A stretch of DNA of 64,000 bases from contig NZ_KI632508.1 of the NCBI RefSeq assembly GCF_000504165.1, forward strand, positions 62,001 through 126,000. The letters are read 5' to 3'. Source of the DNA: Bacillus sp. FJAT-14578 (lineage in GTDB: Bacteria > Bacillota > Bacilli > Bacillales > Bacillaceae_H). A model generated the notes under the pieces. It searched no databases, was not told the DNA's origin, and saw nothing but the letters and a program-made list of their open reading frames with translations. The position numbers were made by a program, and so were the translations under genes. Positions 8,096 to 15,883 of this stretch are shown here, piece by piece. Within the stretch, counting starts at the first letter, position 1. Each line of letters opens with the position of its first letter.

Positions 8096-9394
8096 TTACT
8101 TTAATTTAGTCCAAGTTGCGTCTAGAGCTTTAAATAACTCTTCTTTTGAAGTTTGACCGCCAACGTAAGCTTGCATCGCTGCACCAAATTCTTGTGTTGC
8201 ACCATTCGGGAATTTGAACCAGTTCCAAGAAAGTGTTTTGTTTTCACCAGAATATTTAACGATGTCTTCACCTAATGGCCCTACACCCTTCGCTTCAATT
8301 GTTTTGAATGCCGGGATGAATTTAAAGTCCTCAACTAAAGCCTTTTTACCTACTTCAGAAGAAACCATCCAGTTTAAGAAGTCTTTTGCAGCTTCTTTAT
8401 CCGCTTCAGGTGCATTTTTGTTAACTACCCAGTTGTTCGGTACCCCAACTTGCAGCTTATCGTTTGCTTCTGCATCATCGCTGATTGGCATTGGAAGGAA
8501 GCCGATATTCATATCTGGACTGATTTTGTCAATCATTGGTTGTGTCCAGTTACCTTGTTGCATCATGGCTGTTTCACCGCTGGCAAACTGTGTAACTTGA
8601 GTATTGTAATCCGTCGTCAGTGGATTTTTATTACCGTATTTAACTGTTACGTCTAATAAGTCGATTACTTCATTGAATTTCTCGTTCCCTGCGATAGTAG
8701 CTTTCCCTTCGTTCAAACCATTGATGAACGCATCTGGATCCCCTTGATGAGCAAATCCTAAGTTTAACAAGTGCTGGCCGATTACCCACCACTCGCCATA
8801 TCCTACTGAGAATGGAGTGATGCCCGCATCTTTAAGCTTTTTCGAAGCAGCTTCCAGCTCAGATAATGTTTTTGGAAGTTCTTTGATTCCAGCTTTTTCA
8901 AATAAATCTTTATTATAAATGAAGCCGTATCCCTCAAGATTTAGTGGCTGCCCATATACTTTGCCATCCATTGTCATTGGCTCTAATGCTGTTTCATACG
9001 CATCTTTCACCCATGGTTGATCGGACAAATCTTCCAGTTTCTCTTTCCAGATTTTCGCTTCTTGGTAACCGCCGTTGTTGAAAAGATCCGGTTCATTACC
9101 AGATGCGAATTGAGCTTTCAATGCCGCACCATAGTCAGCTCCGCCGCCCACTGTTTGAATGTTGAATTTCACATTTGGGTGTTCTTTTGTGTATTGGTCT
9201 GTTAGCGCTTTCAATTGGTCGGCGATTTCAACTTTAAATTGGAACATATCAACAACAACTTCATCACCCTTTGCTCCTCCAGAAGCGTTGTCTTTTTTAT
9301 CTTCTGAAGCATCATTCGAACATGCTGTTGATACAAGGAGTGAAGCTGATAACATACCTGCTACTAATGGAAGCCTTTTCATTTTTGGTGCCAT
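8096..9394 (-). CDS. carbohydrate ABC transporter substrate-binding lipoprotein (CUT1)
   Basis: This 432-residue extracytoplasmic solute-binding protein has a short signal peptide with lipobox VSTAC, placing the lipidated cysteine at residue 25, followed by a Ser/Asp/Lys-rich linker. Family 1 features include FASGNEPDLFNNGG, YGQPLNLEGYGFIYNKDLFEKAGI and a MQQGNWTQPMI segment. AGGGGG precedes the ATG. It is the third gene of the transport cluster but is 195 bp from the permeases, with its own copy of the candidate regulator motif and a preceding hairpin, so it may also be transcribed alone. The sugar cannot be deduced. Confidence 0.9.
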   Translation of the reverse strand: MAPKMKRLPLVAGMLSASLLVSTACSNDASEDKKDNASGGAKGDEVVVDMFQFKVEIADQLKALTDQYTKEHPNVKFNIQTVGGGADYGAALKAQFASGNEPDLFNNGGYQEAKIWKEKLEDLSDQPWVKDAYETALEPMTMDGKVYGQPLNLEGYGFIYNKDLFEKAGIKELPKTLSELEAASKKLKDAGITPFSVGYGEWWVIGQHLLNLGFAHQGDPDAFINGLNEGKATIAGNEKFNEVIDLLDVTVKYGNKNPLTTDYNTQVTQFASGETAMMQQGNWTQPMIDKISPDMNIGFLPMPISDDAEANDKLQVGVPNNWVVNKNAPEADKEAAKDFLNWMVSSEVGKKALVEDFKFIPAFKTIEAKGVGPLGEDIVKYSGENKTLSWNWFKFPNGATQEFGAAMQAYVGGQTSKEELFKALDATWTKLK

Positions 9395-9472
9395 TTTTAT
9401 TTACCCCCTAATTTTTAAGCTTTTGCTTTAGTTATATTGTACTAATATCATCGCCATTGAACAGGTGACGAT

Positions 9473-9499
9473 ATTGAACAATAGAGTGGAATATATTGA
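9473..9499 (-). promoter_or_regulatory. candidate response-regulator binding motif, copy 1
   Basis: A 27-bp motif (plus strand: ATTGA, then ATAG, GTGGAA and ATATTGA) matches 23 of 27 positions with the sequence at 11445-11471. It lies 79 bp upstream of the binding-protein start and upstream of a TACAAT -10 element that lacks a good -35, as expected for an activated promoter. Assignment to the adjacent YesN-type regulator is inferred. Confidence 0.5.
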
Positions 9500-9535
9500 T
9501 GGTATTATTTTACTTCAAAGAAATCATTACACTTA

Positions 9536-9580
9536 TTCGTTCGCCATCATTCCCCCTAATAAAGGATAGCGGCGAACGAA
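9536..9580 (-). other. intercistronic hairpin between permease and binding-protein genes
   Basis: TTCGTTCGCC pairs with GGCGAACGAA around a 25-nt loop, 10 bp after the permease stop. Such hairpins often protect or uncouple the abundant binding-protein mRNA; no strong T run follows. Confidence 0.45.
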
Positions 9581-9589
9581 AGAGTGAAA

Positions 9590-10417
9590 TTATTTGATAG
9601 ATCCGCTTGTAATACCTTTGATGATATGTTTTTGCATTGTGAAGAAGAAAATCAATAATGGAATGATACTGATGACTAATGCCGCTAATGCTAAATCCCA
9701 TTGTTTTGTATATTGTCCGAAGAAGAAGAATGTCGCTAATGGAATCGTTCTCAATTCCGGATCTTGAAGAACAAGCAATGGTAACAAGAAGTCATTCCAA
9801 ATCCATAAGCTGTTCAAAATCATAATGGTCACTGTAATCGGTTTTAACAGCGGGAAAACAATTCTCCAAAACACACCTAATGGTGAACATCCATCAATAA
9901 TGGCCGCTTCTTCAAGCTCTACCGGAATTCCTTTAATAAATCCGTGATATAAGAAGATCGTCATACCTGATCCAAAGCCCAGGTACATGAATACAAGTCC
10001 CCAAATACTGTTTAACAATCCTAAGTTACCTGCTACTTTTACTAATGGAATCATGATGGATTGGAATGGGATAACCATTGCCGATACGAAAATCATAAAG
10101 ATGATTCCGCTGATTTTCTTTTTCGTTCTGACAAGCATATATGCTGCCATCGAACAGAAAACAACGAGAACAATATTACTGACGACTGTGATAATAAGCG
10201 AATTTGTGAATACTTTTAAATAGTTCATTTGCTGGAACGCATTCACGTAGTTTTGAAATTGCAAAGCCGATGGTAATGCTGATGTATTAGTCAAAATCTC
10301 TGAGAACGATTTCAAGGAGTTTGATAAAACATAATAGAACGGCACTAAAAATACGAGACCAAGCAAGATAGCGAGAATTTCAAGCGTAAATGTTTTTCCG
10401 TTATACTTGTTTCCCAT
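9590..10417 (-). CDS. carbohydrate ABC transporter permease (MalG type)
   Basis: This 275-residue inner-membrane permease has six predicted hydrophobic segments and the cytoplasmic EAA loop EAAIIDGCSPLGVFWRIVFP that docks the ATPase, ending in the family-typical C-terminus (KHIIKGITSGSIK). Its start codon shares one base with the stop of the upstream permease (TAATG), so the two are translationally coupled. It forms the channel with the MalF-type partner. No ATPase gene is present in the cluster, so a shared MsmX-type ATPase is the likely motor. Confidence 0.9.
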   Translation of the reverse strand: MGNKYNGKTFTLEILAILLGLVFLVPFYYVLSNSLKSFSEILTNTSALPSALQFQNYVNAFQQMNYLKVFTNSLIITVVSNIVLVVFCSMAAYMLVRTKKKISGIIFMIFVSAMVIPFQSIMIPLVKVAGNLGLLNSIWGLVFMYLGFGSGMTIFLYHGFIKGIPVELEEAAIIDGCSPLGVFWRIVFPLLKPITVTIMILNSLWIWNDFLLPLLVLQDPELRTIPLATFFFFGQYTKQWDLALAALVISIIPLLIFFFTMQKHIIKGITSGSIK

Positions 10418-11385
10418 TATGACTCAACCTCCTTCTTCTTCGTGTACATAACCTGAATAGCTGTGATGGCTGCTACGACGATGAAGAAGACTAATGCTTT
10501 TGCTTCACCAAGTCCATAACGGTTATTCACGAATGATTCTGTATAAATGTTAAGCGCTAACATTTCTGTCGATTTAAACGGACCACCGTTTGTCAACGAT
10601 AAGTTTACATCGAAAATTTTGAATGACCATGAAATGGTTAAAAACAAACATACCGTTACAGCCGGAGCTACCATCGGCATTGTAATATGGCGAAGAATTT
10701 GCCATCTGTTTGCCCCATCAATTTTAGCTGCTTCAATTAATTCTTGCGGAACATTTTGTAATGCTGCTGTGTAGATTAACATGATGTAACCTGCACCTTG
10801 CCATACACTGACAATGACGATTCCCCAGAAAGCCGTTTTGGCATCCCCAAGCCAAGGCAATTCGAAAAATGAAATCCCTGTTATTTGCCCGATTGATGCA
10901 AAACCTTTAACGAAAATGAACTGCCAAACGAAACCTAGTAAAAGACCTCCGATTAAGTTCGGCAAGAAGAATACTGTACGTAAGATGTTTCTTGTTTTCA
11001 ACATTTGAGTGACAAGAAACGCTAATCCGAAACCTACCATATTGGTTAATATAATGGCAACGACTGTGTATTTAGTTGTAATCCAGAAAGATTGCTGAAA
11101 CTGCTTGTCCTCTGTGAATAAATACTTAAAGTTATCAAATCCGACCCAATTAATGTTTCCTGTTACCCCGTTCCAATCTGTAAAGGCATAATAAACACCT
11201 GTAAAGAATGGAATTAAGACGATAATGCTGAAAGCCAGAAAGGCTGGACCGACAAATAAAGCGAATAAACCTGCCTTTTTTAGCTTTCTATTAGTAGATG
11301 AGGTAACTGATTCAGTAACTTTCGAATTTTTCTGATTATTAACAGTAGCTGAACTTACACTTTCCAACTTACTTTGACTATTCAT
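10417..11385 (-). CDS. carbohydrate ABC transporter permease (MalF type)
   Basis: This 322-residue permease has a hydrophilic N-terminal extension (about 35 residues), then hydrophobic segments from about residue 37 and the EAA loop EAAKIDGANRWQILRHITMP. WNGVTGNINWVGFDNFKYLF is typical of CUT1 first permeases. The ATG follows AGGAGGTGCAG. It is the first gene of the transport operon, and a copy of the 27-bp candidate regulator motif lies 60 bp upstream. Confidence 0.9.
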   Translation of the reverse strand: MNSQSKLESVSSATVNNQKNSKVTESVTSSTNRKLKKAGLFALFVGPAFLAFSIIVLIPFFTGVYYAFTDWNGVTGNINWVGFDNFKYLFTEDKQFQQSFWITTKYTVVAIILTNMVGFGLAFLVTQMLKTRNILRTVFFLPNLIGGLLLGFVWQFIFVKGFASIGQITGISFFELPWLGDAKTAFWGIVIVSVWQGAGYIMLIYTAALQNVPQELIEAAKIDGANRWQILRHITMPMVAPAVTVCLFLTISWSFKIFDVNLSLTNGGPFKSTEMLALNIYTESFVNNRYGLGEAKALVFFIVVAAITAIQVMYTKKKEVES

Positions 11386-11444
11386 AAAACTGCACCTCCT
11401 GTATCTTTATTTTAGTTCATTAAATAATTTATGAAACTGCTTAC

Positions 11445-11471
11445 ATTGACCGATAGGGTGGAAAATATTGA
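11445..11471 (-). promoter_or_regulatory. candidate response-regulator binding motif, copy 2
   Basis: Same 27-bp pattern as at 9473 (ATTGA, ATAG, GTGGAA, ATATTGA in identical spacing; 23/27 identical), 60 bp upstream of the first permease. Position and orientation relative to the gene are the same at both sites, which supports a role as activator site. Confidence 0.5.
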
Positions 11472-11515
11472 ACTAATGATTAATCGCCTCCGAAAGGAGG
11501 CGATTAATCATTAGT
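11472..11515. repeat. 20-bp perfect hairpin with GAAA loop
   Basis: The arms ACTAATGATTAATCGCCTCC and GGAGGCGATTAATCATTAGT are exact complements around GAAA. It abuts the 27-bp motif. No T run follows on either strand, so it is not a standard terminator; a DNA binding site or RNA structure are alternatives. Confidence 0.7.
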
Positions 11516-11597
11516 AAAAAAGTAAAGGAAGTAAATCAAGTACCGACGGAACAATTTTTTACACCTAAAATATATCGATGATCCGACTGTTCAAAAA

Positions 11598-11636
11598 AAG
11601 AAGCCCGCTCCTTTTGAAAGGAGCGGGCTTCTTTTA
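11598..11636. terminator. terminator after yhgE
   Basis: AGAAGCCCGCTCCTTT pairs with AAGGAGCGGGCTTCT, with T runs on both sides. It overlaps the yhgE stop region and closes the yhgD-yhgE unit. Confidence 0.85.
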
Positions 11637-13823
11637 TACATTCGTCAATGATTCACCTTCTGCCATAACAGCAAATTGACGTTTATGTTGTAACGAAAAG
11701 TAAGCAATCGTGCCTGCGACTGCAACGGCAAAGAACACACCCAAAGTTGCGGCGTTTTCCCACATGAACGCAAAATCTCCGCTTGAAATAACTGCTTTGA
11801 ATCCCGCAACAGAATAGGACATCGGCAGCCAATCATGGAACGGTTGCAGTTTGTCTGGAATCAGTTCTAAAGGGAACGTTCCCGCACTCGTTGAAAGCTG
11901 CAAAATTAAAATAATGATTGCTATAAACCTTCCTGGATTGCCAAAAGGCGTTACAAGCATTTGGATTAACGCCATGAATGTTAAACTTGTGAAAATACTC
12001 AATAGCAAAAATAGTGGAACGCTTTGTACTTCCATTCCTAAACCAATCAATAAGACCCCGTCTACTAATAATGCCTGAATAATCCCAGCTAGTGCCAGTA
12101 CACCAAACTTTCCGATAAACCAGCTGAAACCATTCTTCGGCACATTGGCAGGCTCATAAAACGGAAATACAATAGACAGTACCAGCCCTCCCACAAATAA
12201 ACTTAAGGATAGAAAATAAGGAGCAACCCCTGTACCATAGTTTGGCACTTGATTTATTTTTATATCCTTGACATGTACGGGAGCTGCAAACATGTCATAT
12301 ACATCATCATTTGCCTTTACATCGCTTGTTTCTTTCGCGCCATCAGAAAGTTCTGAAGCCAATTCATCCGAACCATCGGATAATTTATTCATACCCGTTG
12401 CCAGTTCATCCGAGCCGTCAGACAGCTTATTTATGCCATTTGCCATCTCACCTGAACCATCGGAAAGTTTATTCATGCCGGCGGCTACTTCATTTGAACC
12501 TTTAGCCAATTGATCAGTCGCATTTTGCAGTTTTTCAGAACCGACTGCCAACTCTCCTAGTCCTGAAGATAACTTCTTACTTCCATCTGCCAATTGTTCT
12601 TGACCTTGAATCAGCCGCTTCATTCCTTCACCAAGAGCCAATTGGCCTTCGTGCAATCGACCGGCCCCTTCTGAAAGGCCAACTGCACCTTCTTTAATTT
12701 TTGAAGCAGATGTTGTAAGCTGTCCTAGTCCATCCTGTACTTTCCCATTGCCTGCAGCCAGCATGACAAGGTTATCTTTCATAGATTGCAGAACCGCTTT
12801 TTGCTGCTGATTTTCTGTTTTTGCTATTATTCCATCTATTTTCTCAATCATTTCATTTAATCCCGTACTTACTTGAACAGCGCCAGCCTGCGTTTGTTCA
12901 GCCCCTTGCTTCCATTGCTCTATTGATGAAGCTAACTGCCCAGCTCCATCTCTAAGCTTTTGGGAGCCATCCGTTAATTGCGGTATCTTGCTGTTCAACT
13001 CATTCATACCTGCAAGTGACTGTTCCATTCCTGCAGAAATGGCATCAGCTCCGTCTTTCGCCGAATGAATTCCTGTCTCAAGATCAACTGCTCCTTTATT
13101 CGTTTGGGAAAGTCCCGTAGAAAGCTGATCTACTCCACTTTTAGCCGAGTTAATACCATTATGAAGCTCATTTGCGCCGCCCTTTGCAGAATGGATTCCA
13201 TCACGAATCTCCTCTGTTCCATCCTTCGCTGAATTAATGCCATCGTGCAGCTCGCCTGCCCCTGCACTTGCATCCGCCAGCCCTTTTGAGACATCCTTAA
13301 TATCAGAAAACACCGTTTCAGCATATGTTTTCGTTATGTTATCGGCTATCTCTTCTTTAATTTTCTCGATAGCTGAATCACCTATTTTAGCAGATACAAA
13401 GTTCGAGCCTTCGTTTACTGTATAAACTAAGTCTGCTTTCTTTGGATGGTCTTTTTGTAAAGTGGCAGCGTTTTGAGAAAAATCTTTTGGAATTTCAATC
13501 ATCATGTAATACTTTTGTTCTTGAAGCCCTTTTTTGGCTTCTTTTTTGCTGACAAACTCCCAATCAAACTTTTTTTCTTCATTTAGATTCTCAACAAGTT
13601 CATCGCCAACGGCTATCTTCTTTCCATTCATTGCCGCTCCCTTATCTTCATTTACCACAGCAACAGGCAATTTATCTACATGACCATAAGGATCCCAAAA
13701 CGCCCATAAAAGCATGCTGCCGTAAAGCAAAGGAACAAATAGCACACCGATGACGGAAATTAAAATTTTACGATTTTTAACTACTGCAGAAAATTCACCT
13801 ATCAGTGCTGAAAGACCTTTCAT
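11634..13823 (-). CDS. yhgE: YhgE/Pip family membrane protein
   Basis: This 729-residue protein has one N-terminal membrane segment (about 20-40), a long extracytoplasmic region and about five C-terminal membrane segments (ABC-2-like). The middle is rich in G-containing helical repeats (LHDGINSAKDG, AKGGANELHNG) and near residues 455-505 contains a 14-residue tandem repeat (SDGSDELATGMNKL). The family includes phage-infection protein Pip and type VII secretion-related proteins; the exact role is unknown. The ATG at 13823 follows GAGGAGG; an upstream ATG in frame is rejected. It lies downstream of the regulator yhgD and has a matching operator-like site. Confidence 0.9.
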   Translation of the reverse strand: MKGLSALIGEFSAVVKNRKILISVIGVLFVPLLYGSMLLWAFWDPYGHVDKLPVAVVNEDKGAAMNGKKIAVGDELVENLNEEKKFDWEFVSKKEAKKGLQEQKYYMMIEIPKDFSQNAATLQKDHPKKADLVYTVNEGSNFVSAKIGDSAIEKIKEEIADNITKTYAETVFSDIKDVSKGLADASAGAGELHDGINSAKDGTEEIRDGIHSAKGGANELHNGINSAKSGVDQLSTGLSQTNKGAVDLETGIHSAKDGADAISAGMEQSLAGMNELNSKIPQLTDGSQKLRDGAGQLASSIEQWKQGAEQTQAGAVQVSTGLNEMIEKIDGIIAKTENQQQKAVLQSMKDNLVMLAAGNGKVQDGLGQLTTSASKIKEGAVGLSEGAGRLHEGQLALGEGMKRLIQGQEQLADGSKKLSSGLGELAVGSEKLQNATDQLAKGSNEVAAGMNKLSDGSGEMANGINKLSDGSDELATGMNKLSDGSDELASELSDGAKETSDVKANDDVYDMFAAPVHVKDIKINQVPNYGTGVAPYFLSLSLFVGGLVLSIVFPFYEPANVPKNGFSWFIGKFGVLALAGIIQALLVDGVLLIGLGMEVQSVPLFLLLSIFTSLTFMALIQMLVTPFGNPGRFIAIIILILQLSTSAGTFPLELIPDKLQPFHDWLPMSYSVAGFKAVISSGDFAFMWENAATLGVFFAVAVAGTIAYFSLQHKRQFAVMAEGESLTNV

Positions 13824-13894
13824 AATAAACCTCCTCGTCCTCTCAACGATCATCATATATCTTATTCCATTGTTTGTTCATTACCGCCCAACAA

Positions 13895-13922
13895 CTGACC
13901 ATTCCTCTCATTTAGTCAATCA
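13895..13922. promoter_or_regulatory. candidate YhgD operator upstream of yhgE
   Basis: CTGACC, 14 nt, GTCAATCA: the same half-sites and spacing occur upstream of yhgD at 14532. It lies between yhgD and yhgE, 72 bp before the yhgE start. Inferred to be bound by the TetR-family protein YhgD. Confidence 0.5.
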
Positions 13923-13943
13923 AAACGATAAAAGATGGACTAT

Positions 13944-14516
13944 CTAAACTGATAATCCACGTAAAAAGTAAAGCTCGATTAATTCGGCAAGCTTTTCTTT
14001 AGACAAAGGCTCATGCCGCTTTTCCCAATCCGATACAAGCACGATATACATTTTAAGAAGAAGAAAGGCCGTAATCTCAGGATCGCACTCACGAATTTCG
14101 CCTTTTTCGATTGCCTCTTCAATTTTTTGTTTAATATAGGAAACAATGCTCCCTTCCACTCGCTCCAACACTTCTTGAACAGCCGGTGTTCCCATTTCCT
14201 TTTCTTCCTGAATCAATTTAATCATCAACTGATGCTCTGTCCGAAATTCCAAAATGCGATAAAGAGCGTGATGAGCATTTTCGAAAAAGGATTGGCCGCG
14301 ATCCATCGCTTGATCTGCTACTTCCTTCATCTCCATAATCATGGTTGAGACAATTTGATCGAACAACTCTTCTTTATTTTTAAAAAACGTATAAATCGTT
14401 CCTTTACCGACATTGGCAATTTTCGCAACCTGATCCATTGTTGTTGCTTTATAACCGAACAGTGAAAACGATTTTGTCGCTGCTTGAATAATAGATTGTC
14501 TGCGGTCAATCATCAT
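13944..14516 (-). CDS. yhgD: TetR family transcriptional regulator YhgD
   Basis: This 190-residue repressor has an N-terminal TetR DNA-binding domain (AATKSFSLFGYKATTMDQVA, then IANVGKGTIYTFFKNKEEL) and a helical ligand-binding domain. GGAGG precedes the ATG with good spacing. In B. subtilis the gene lies between hemY and yhgE; here hemY is absent. Identical CTGACC-N14-GTCAATCA sites precede both yhgD and yhgE, which suggests autoregulation and control of yhgE. The ligand is unknown. Confidence 0.9.
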   Translation of the reverse strand: MMIDRRQSIIQAATKSFSLFGYKATTMDQVAKIANVGKGTIYTFFKNKEELFDQIVSTMIMEMKEVADQAMDRGQSFFENAHHALYRILEFRTEHQLMIKLIQEEKEMGTPAVQEVLERVEGSIVSYIKQKIEEAIEKGEIRECDPEITAFLLLKMYIVLVSDWEKRHEPLSKEKLAELIELYFLRGLSV

Positions 14517-14531
14517 GGTTCAGCCTCCATT

Positions 14532-14559
14532 CTGACCGAAATAACAAAACGGTCAATCA
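14532..14559. promoter_or_regulatory. candidate YhgD operator upstream of yhgD
   Basis: CTGACC-N14-GTCAATCA, containing an inverted repeat TGACCG/CGGTCA, begins 16 bp upstream of the yhgD ATG. It matches the site at 13895 in half-sites and spacing. Confidence 0.55.
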
Positions 14560-14672
14560 GTACAAAAACAATCTTATCATGAAATAATCAAAGACTCAAC
14601 TTTTATTTCTTTGTAAAAGTCTTTTCCGCTGTTCACTTCGGCAGAGGTTTCCTGATTGTTAAAAGAGACAAA

Positions 14673-14778
14673 GCGGCCGGCCCATAAGTCTAAACAGGCT
14701 GCAAAAATTATTTTTTTACTGAAAGGACCCGTCATTGAATCCTTGGTTTTACTGGATTCTTATGACAGGTCCTTTTTC
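14673..14778 (-). repeat. MITE-like repeat family A, copy 2
   Basis: On the minus strand: AAAAGGACC arm, AATCCAGTAAAACCAAGGATT inner hairpin region, GACGGGTCCTTTCAG arm, then the tail GCCTGTTTAGACTTATGGGC. It lacks the first variable hairpin. It starts right after hemH, where B. subtilis carries hemY, and may terminate hemEH. Confidence 0.7.
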
Positions 14779-14784
14779 TACATT

Positions 14785-15720
14785 TTAACATTTCCCCAAA
14801 GTCTTTAATACAACCGCTGCCATCGCATCAACGAATTCAGGCTGTGCGTTTGGCATTTCTGGACGGTAATAATTGGCTCCCAGTTCATCCGTTACGACTT
14901 TACATTCATAATCATTATCATAAAGTACTTCTAAATGATCGGCTACAAACCCTGCAGGCACGTATACAAAAGATGTGTACCCGTGATTTTCATGCAGTTC
15001 CCTTGTCAAGTCTTGAACATCTGGACCAATCCAGGGTTCTGGCGTATTGCCGGCACTTTGCCAGCCGATGACACAGTTTTTCACTCCGGCAGCTTCTGCA
15101 ATTAAATCTGCTGTTTCCTGAAGTTGCTGCGGATATGGATCTCCTGCTGCAATAATCTTTTCAGGCAAGCTGTGTGCCGATACAATTAATACCGCTTTTT
15201 CACGCTCTTGTTCCGCCATGGATAAAAACGTGTCCTTTACACGTTTGGCCCAATAATCCACAAACTTCGGCTCATCATACCAGCTTTCAACCGAATGAAT
15301 AATCGGCCCTCCGATTTCTTCTGCCGTTTCTTTTGCACGTCCATTGTAAGATTTTACACTGAAAGTAGAAAAATGCGGGGCTAATACAATGCTGACCGCT
15401 TCTGTGATTCCGTCTTCATGCATTTGTTCCACGGCATCTTCCACAAAAGGTTCAATATGTTTTAAACCCAGATACATCTTGAACTCAATTTCATCCTGAG
15501 CCTCATTTAAGCGCTGTTCCAGCTTTTCCGCTTGTTCCTGTGTAATTTTGGCAAGAGGAGAAATACCTCCGATTGCTTCGTAACGGCTTCTTAAATCTTC
15601 AATCATTTCAGAAGAAGGTTTTCGTCCGTGCCGAATATGCGTATAGTAGCGTTCCAAATCTTCTTCTTTATATGGAGTGCCATAGGCCATTACAAGTAAA
15701 CCCATTTTTTTATTCTTCAT
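14785..15720 (-). CDS. hemH: ferrochelatase HemH/CpfC
   Basis: This cytoplasmic enzyme inserts Fe2+ into the porphyrin ring; in Gram-positive bacteria it acts on coproporphyrin III. The protein is nearly collinear with B. subtilis HemH (KKMGLLVMAYGTPYKEEDLERYY; LAPHFSTFSVKSY; SAHSLPEK; the metal-site glutamate region DHLEVLYDNDYECK). The ATG at 15720 (311 residues) is chosen since GAGGTG precedes it and the family N-terminus begins there. It follows hemE with a 163-bp gap. The usual third gene hemY (cgoX) is missing. Confidence 0.95.
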   Translation of the reverse strand: MKNKKMGLLVMAYGTPYKEEDLERYYTHIRHGRKPSSEMIEDLRSRYEAIGGISPLAKITQEQAEKLEQRLNEAQDEIEFKMYLGLKHIEPFVEDAVEQMHEDGITEAVSIVLAPHFSTFSVKSYNGRAKETAEEIGGPIIHSVESWYDEPKFVDYWAKRVKDTFLSMAEQEREKAVLIVSAHSLPEKIIAAGDPYPQQLQETADLIAEAAGVKNCVIGWQSAGNTPEPWIGPDVQDLTRELHENHGYTSFVYVPAGFVADHLEVLYDNDYECKVVTDELGANYYRPEMPNAQPEFVDAMAAVVLKTLGKC

Positions 15721-15883
15721 TATTTGCTGCACCTCATTTACAATTTGTTCATGCCCAATCTTCATTTTGCCATGAATCCAAAACGAAATTCAAAGTTAAA
15801 TGCTCATGAGGGACCGGCCAAGTGCTGACACACCTAGTCGATCCCTCATAAAACACGCATCTTTCATCTATAGCCCGCTTTGC

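Noticed and set aside
11472..11515. Rho-independent terminator
   Set aside because: No T run follows the stem on either strand, and a proper terminator lies at 11598-11636.
12268..12513. Plus-strand open frame antisense to yhgE
   Set aside because: It mirrors the repetitive Ser/Gly coding of yhgE, has no ribosome binding site and no independent support.
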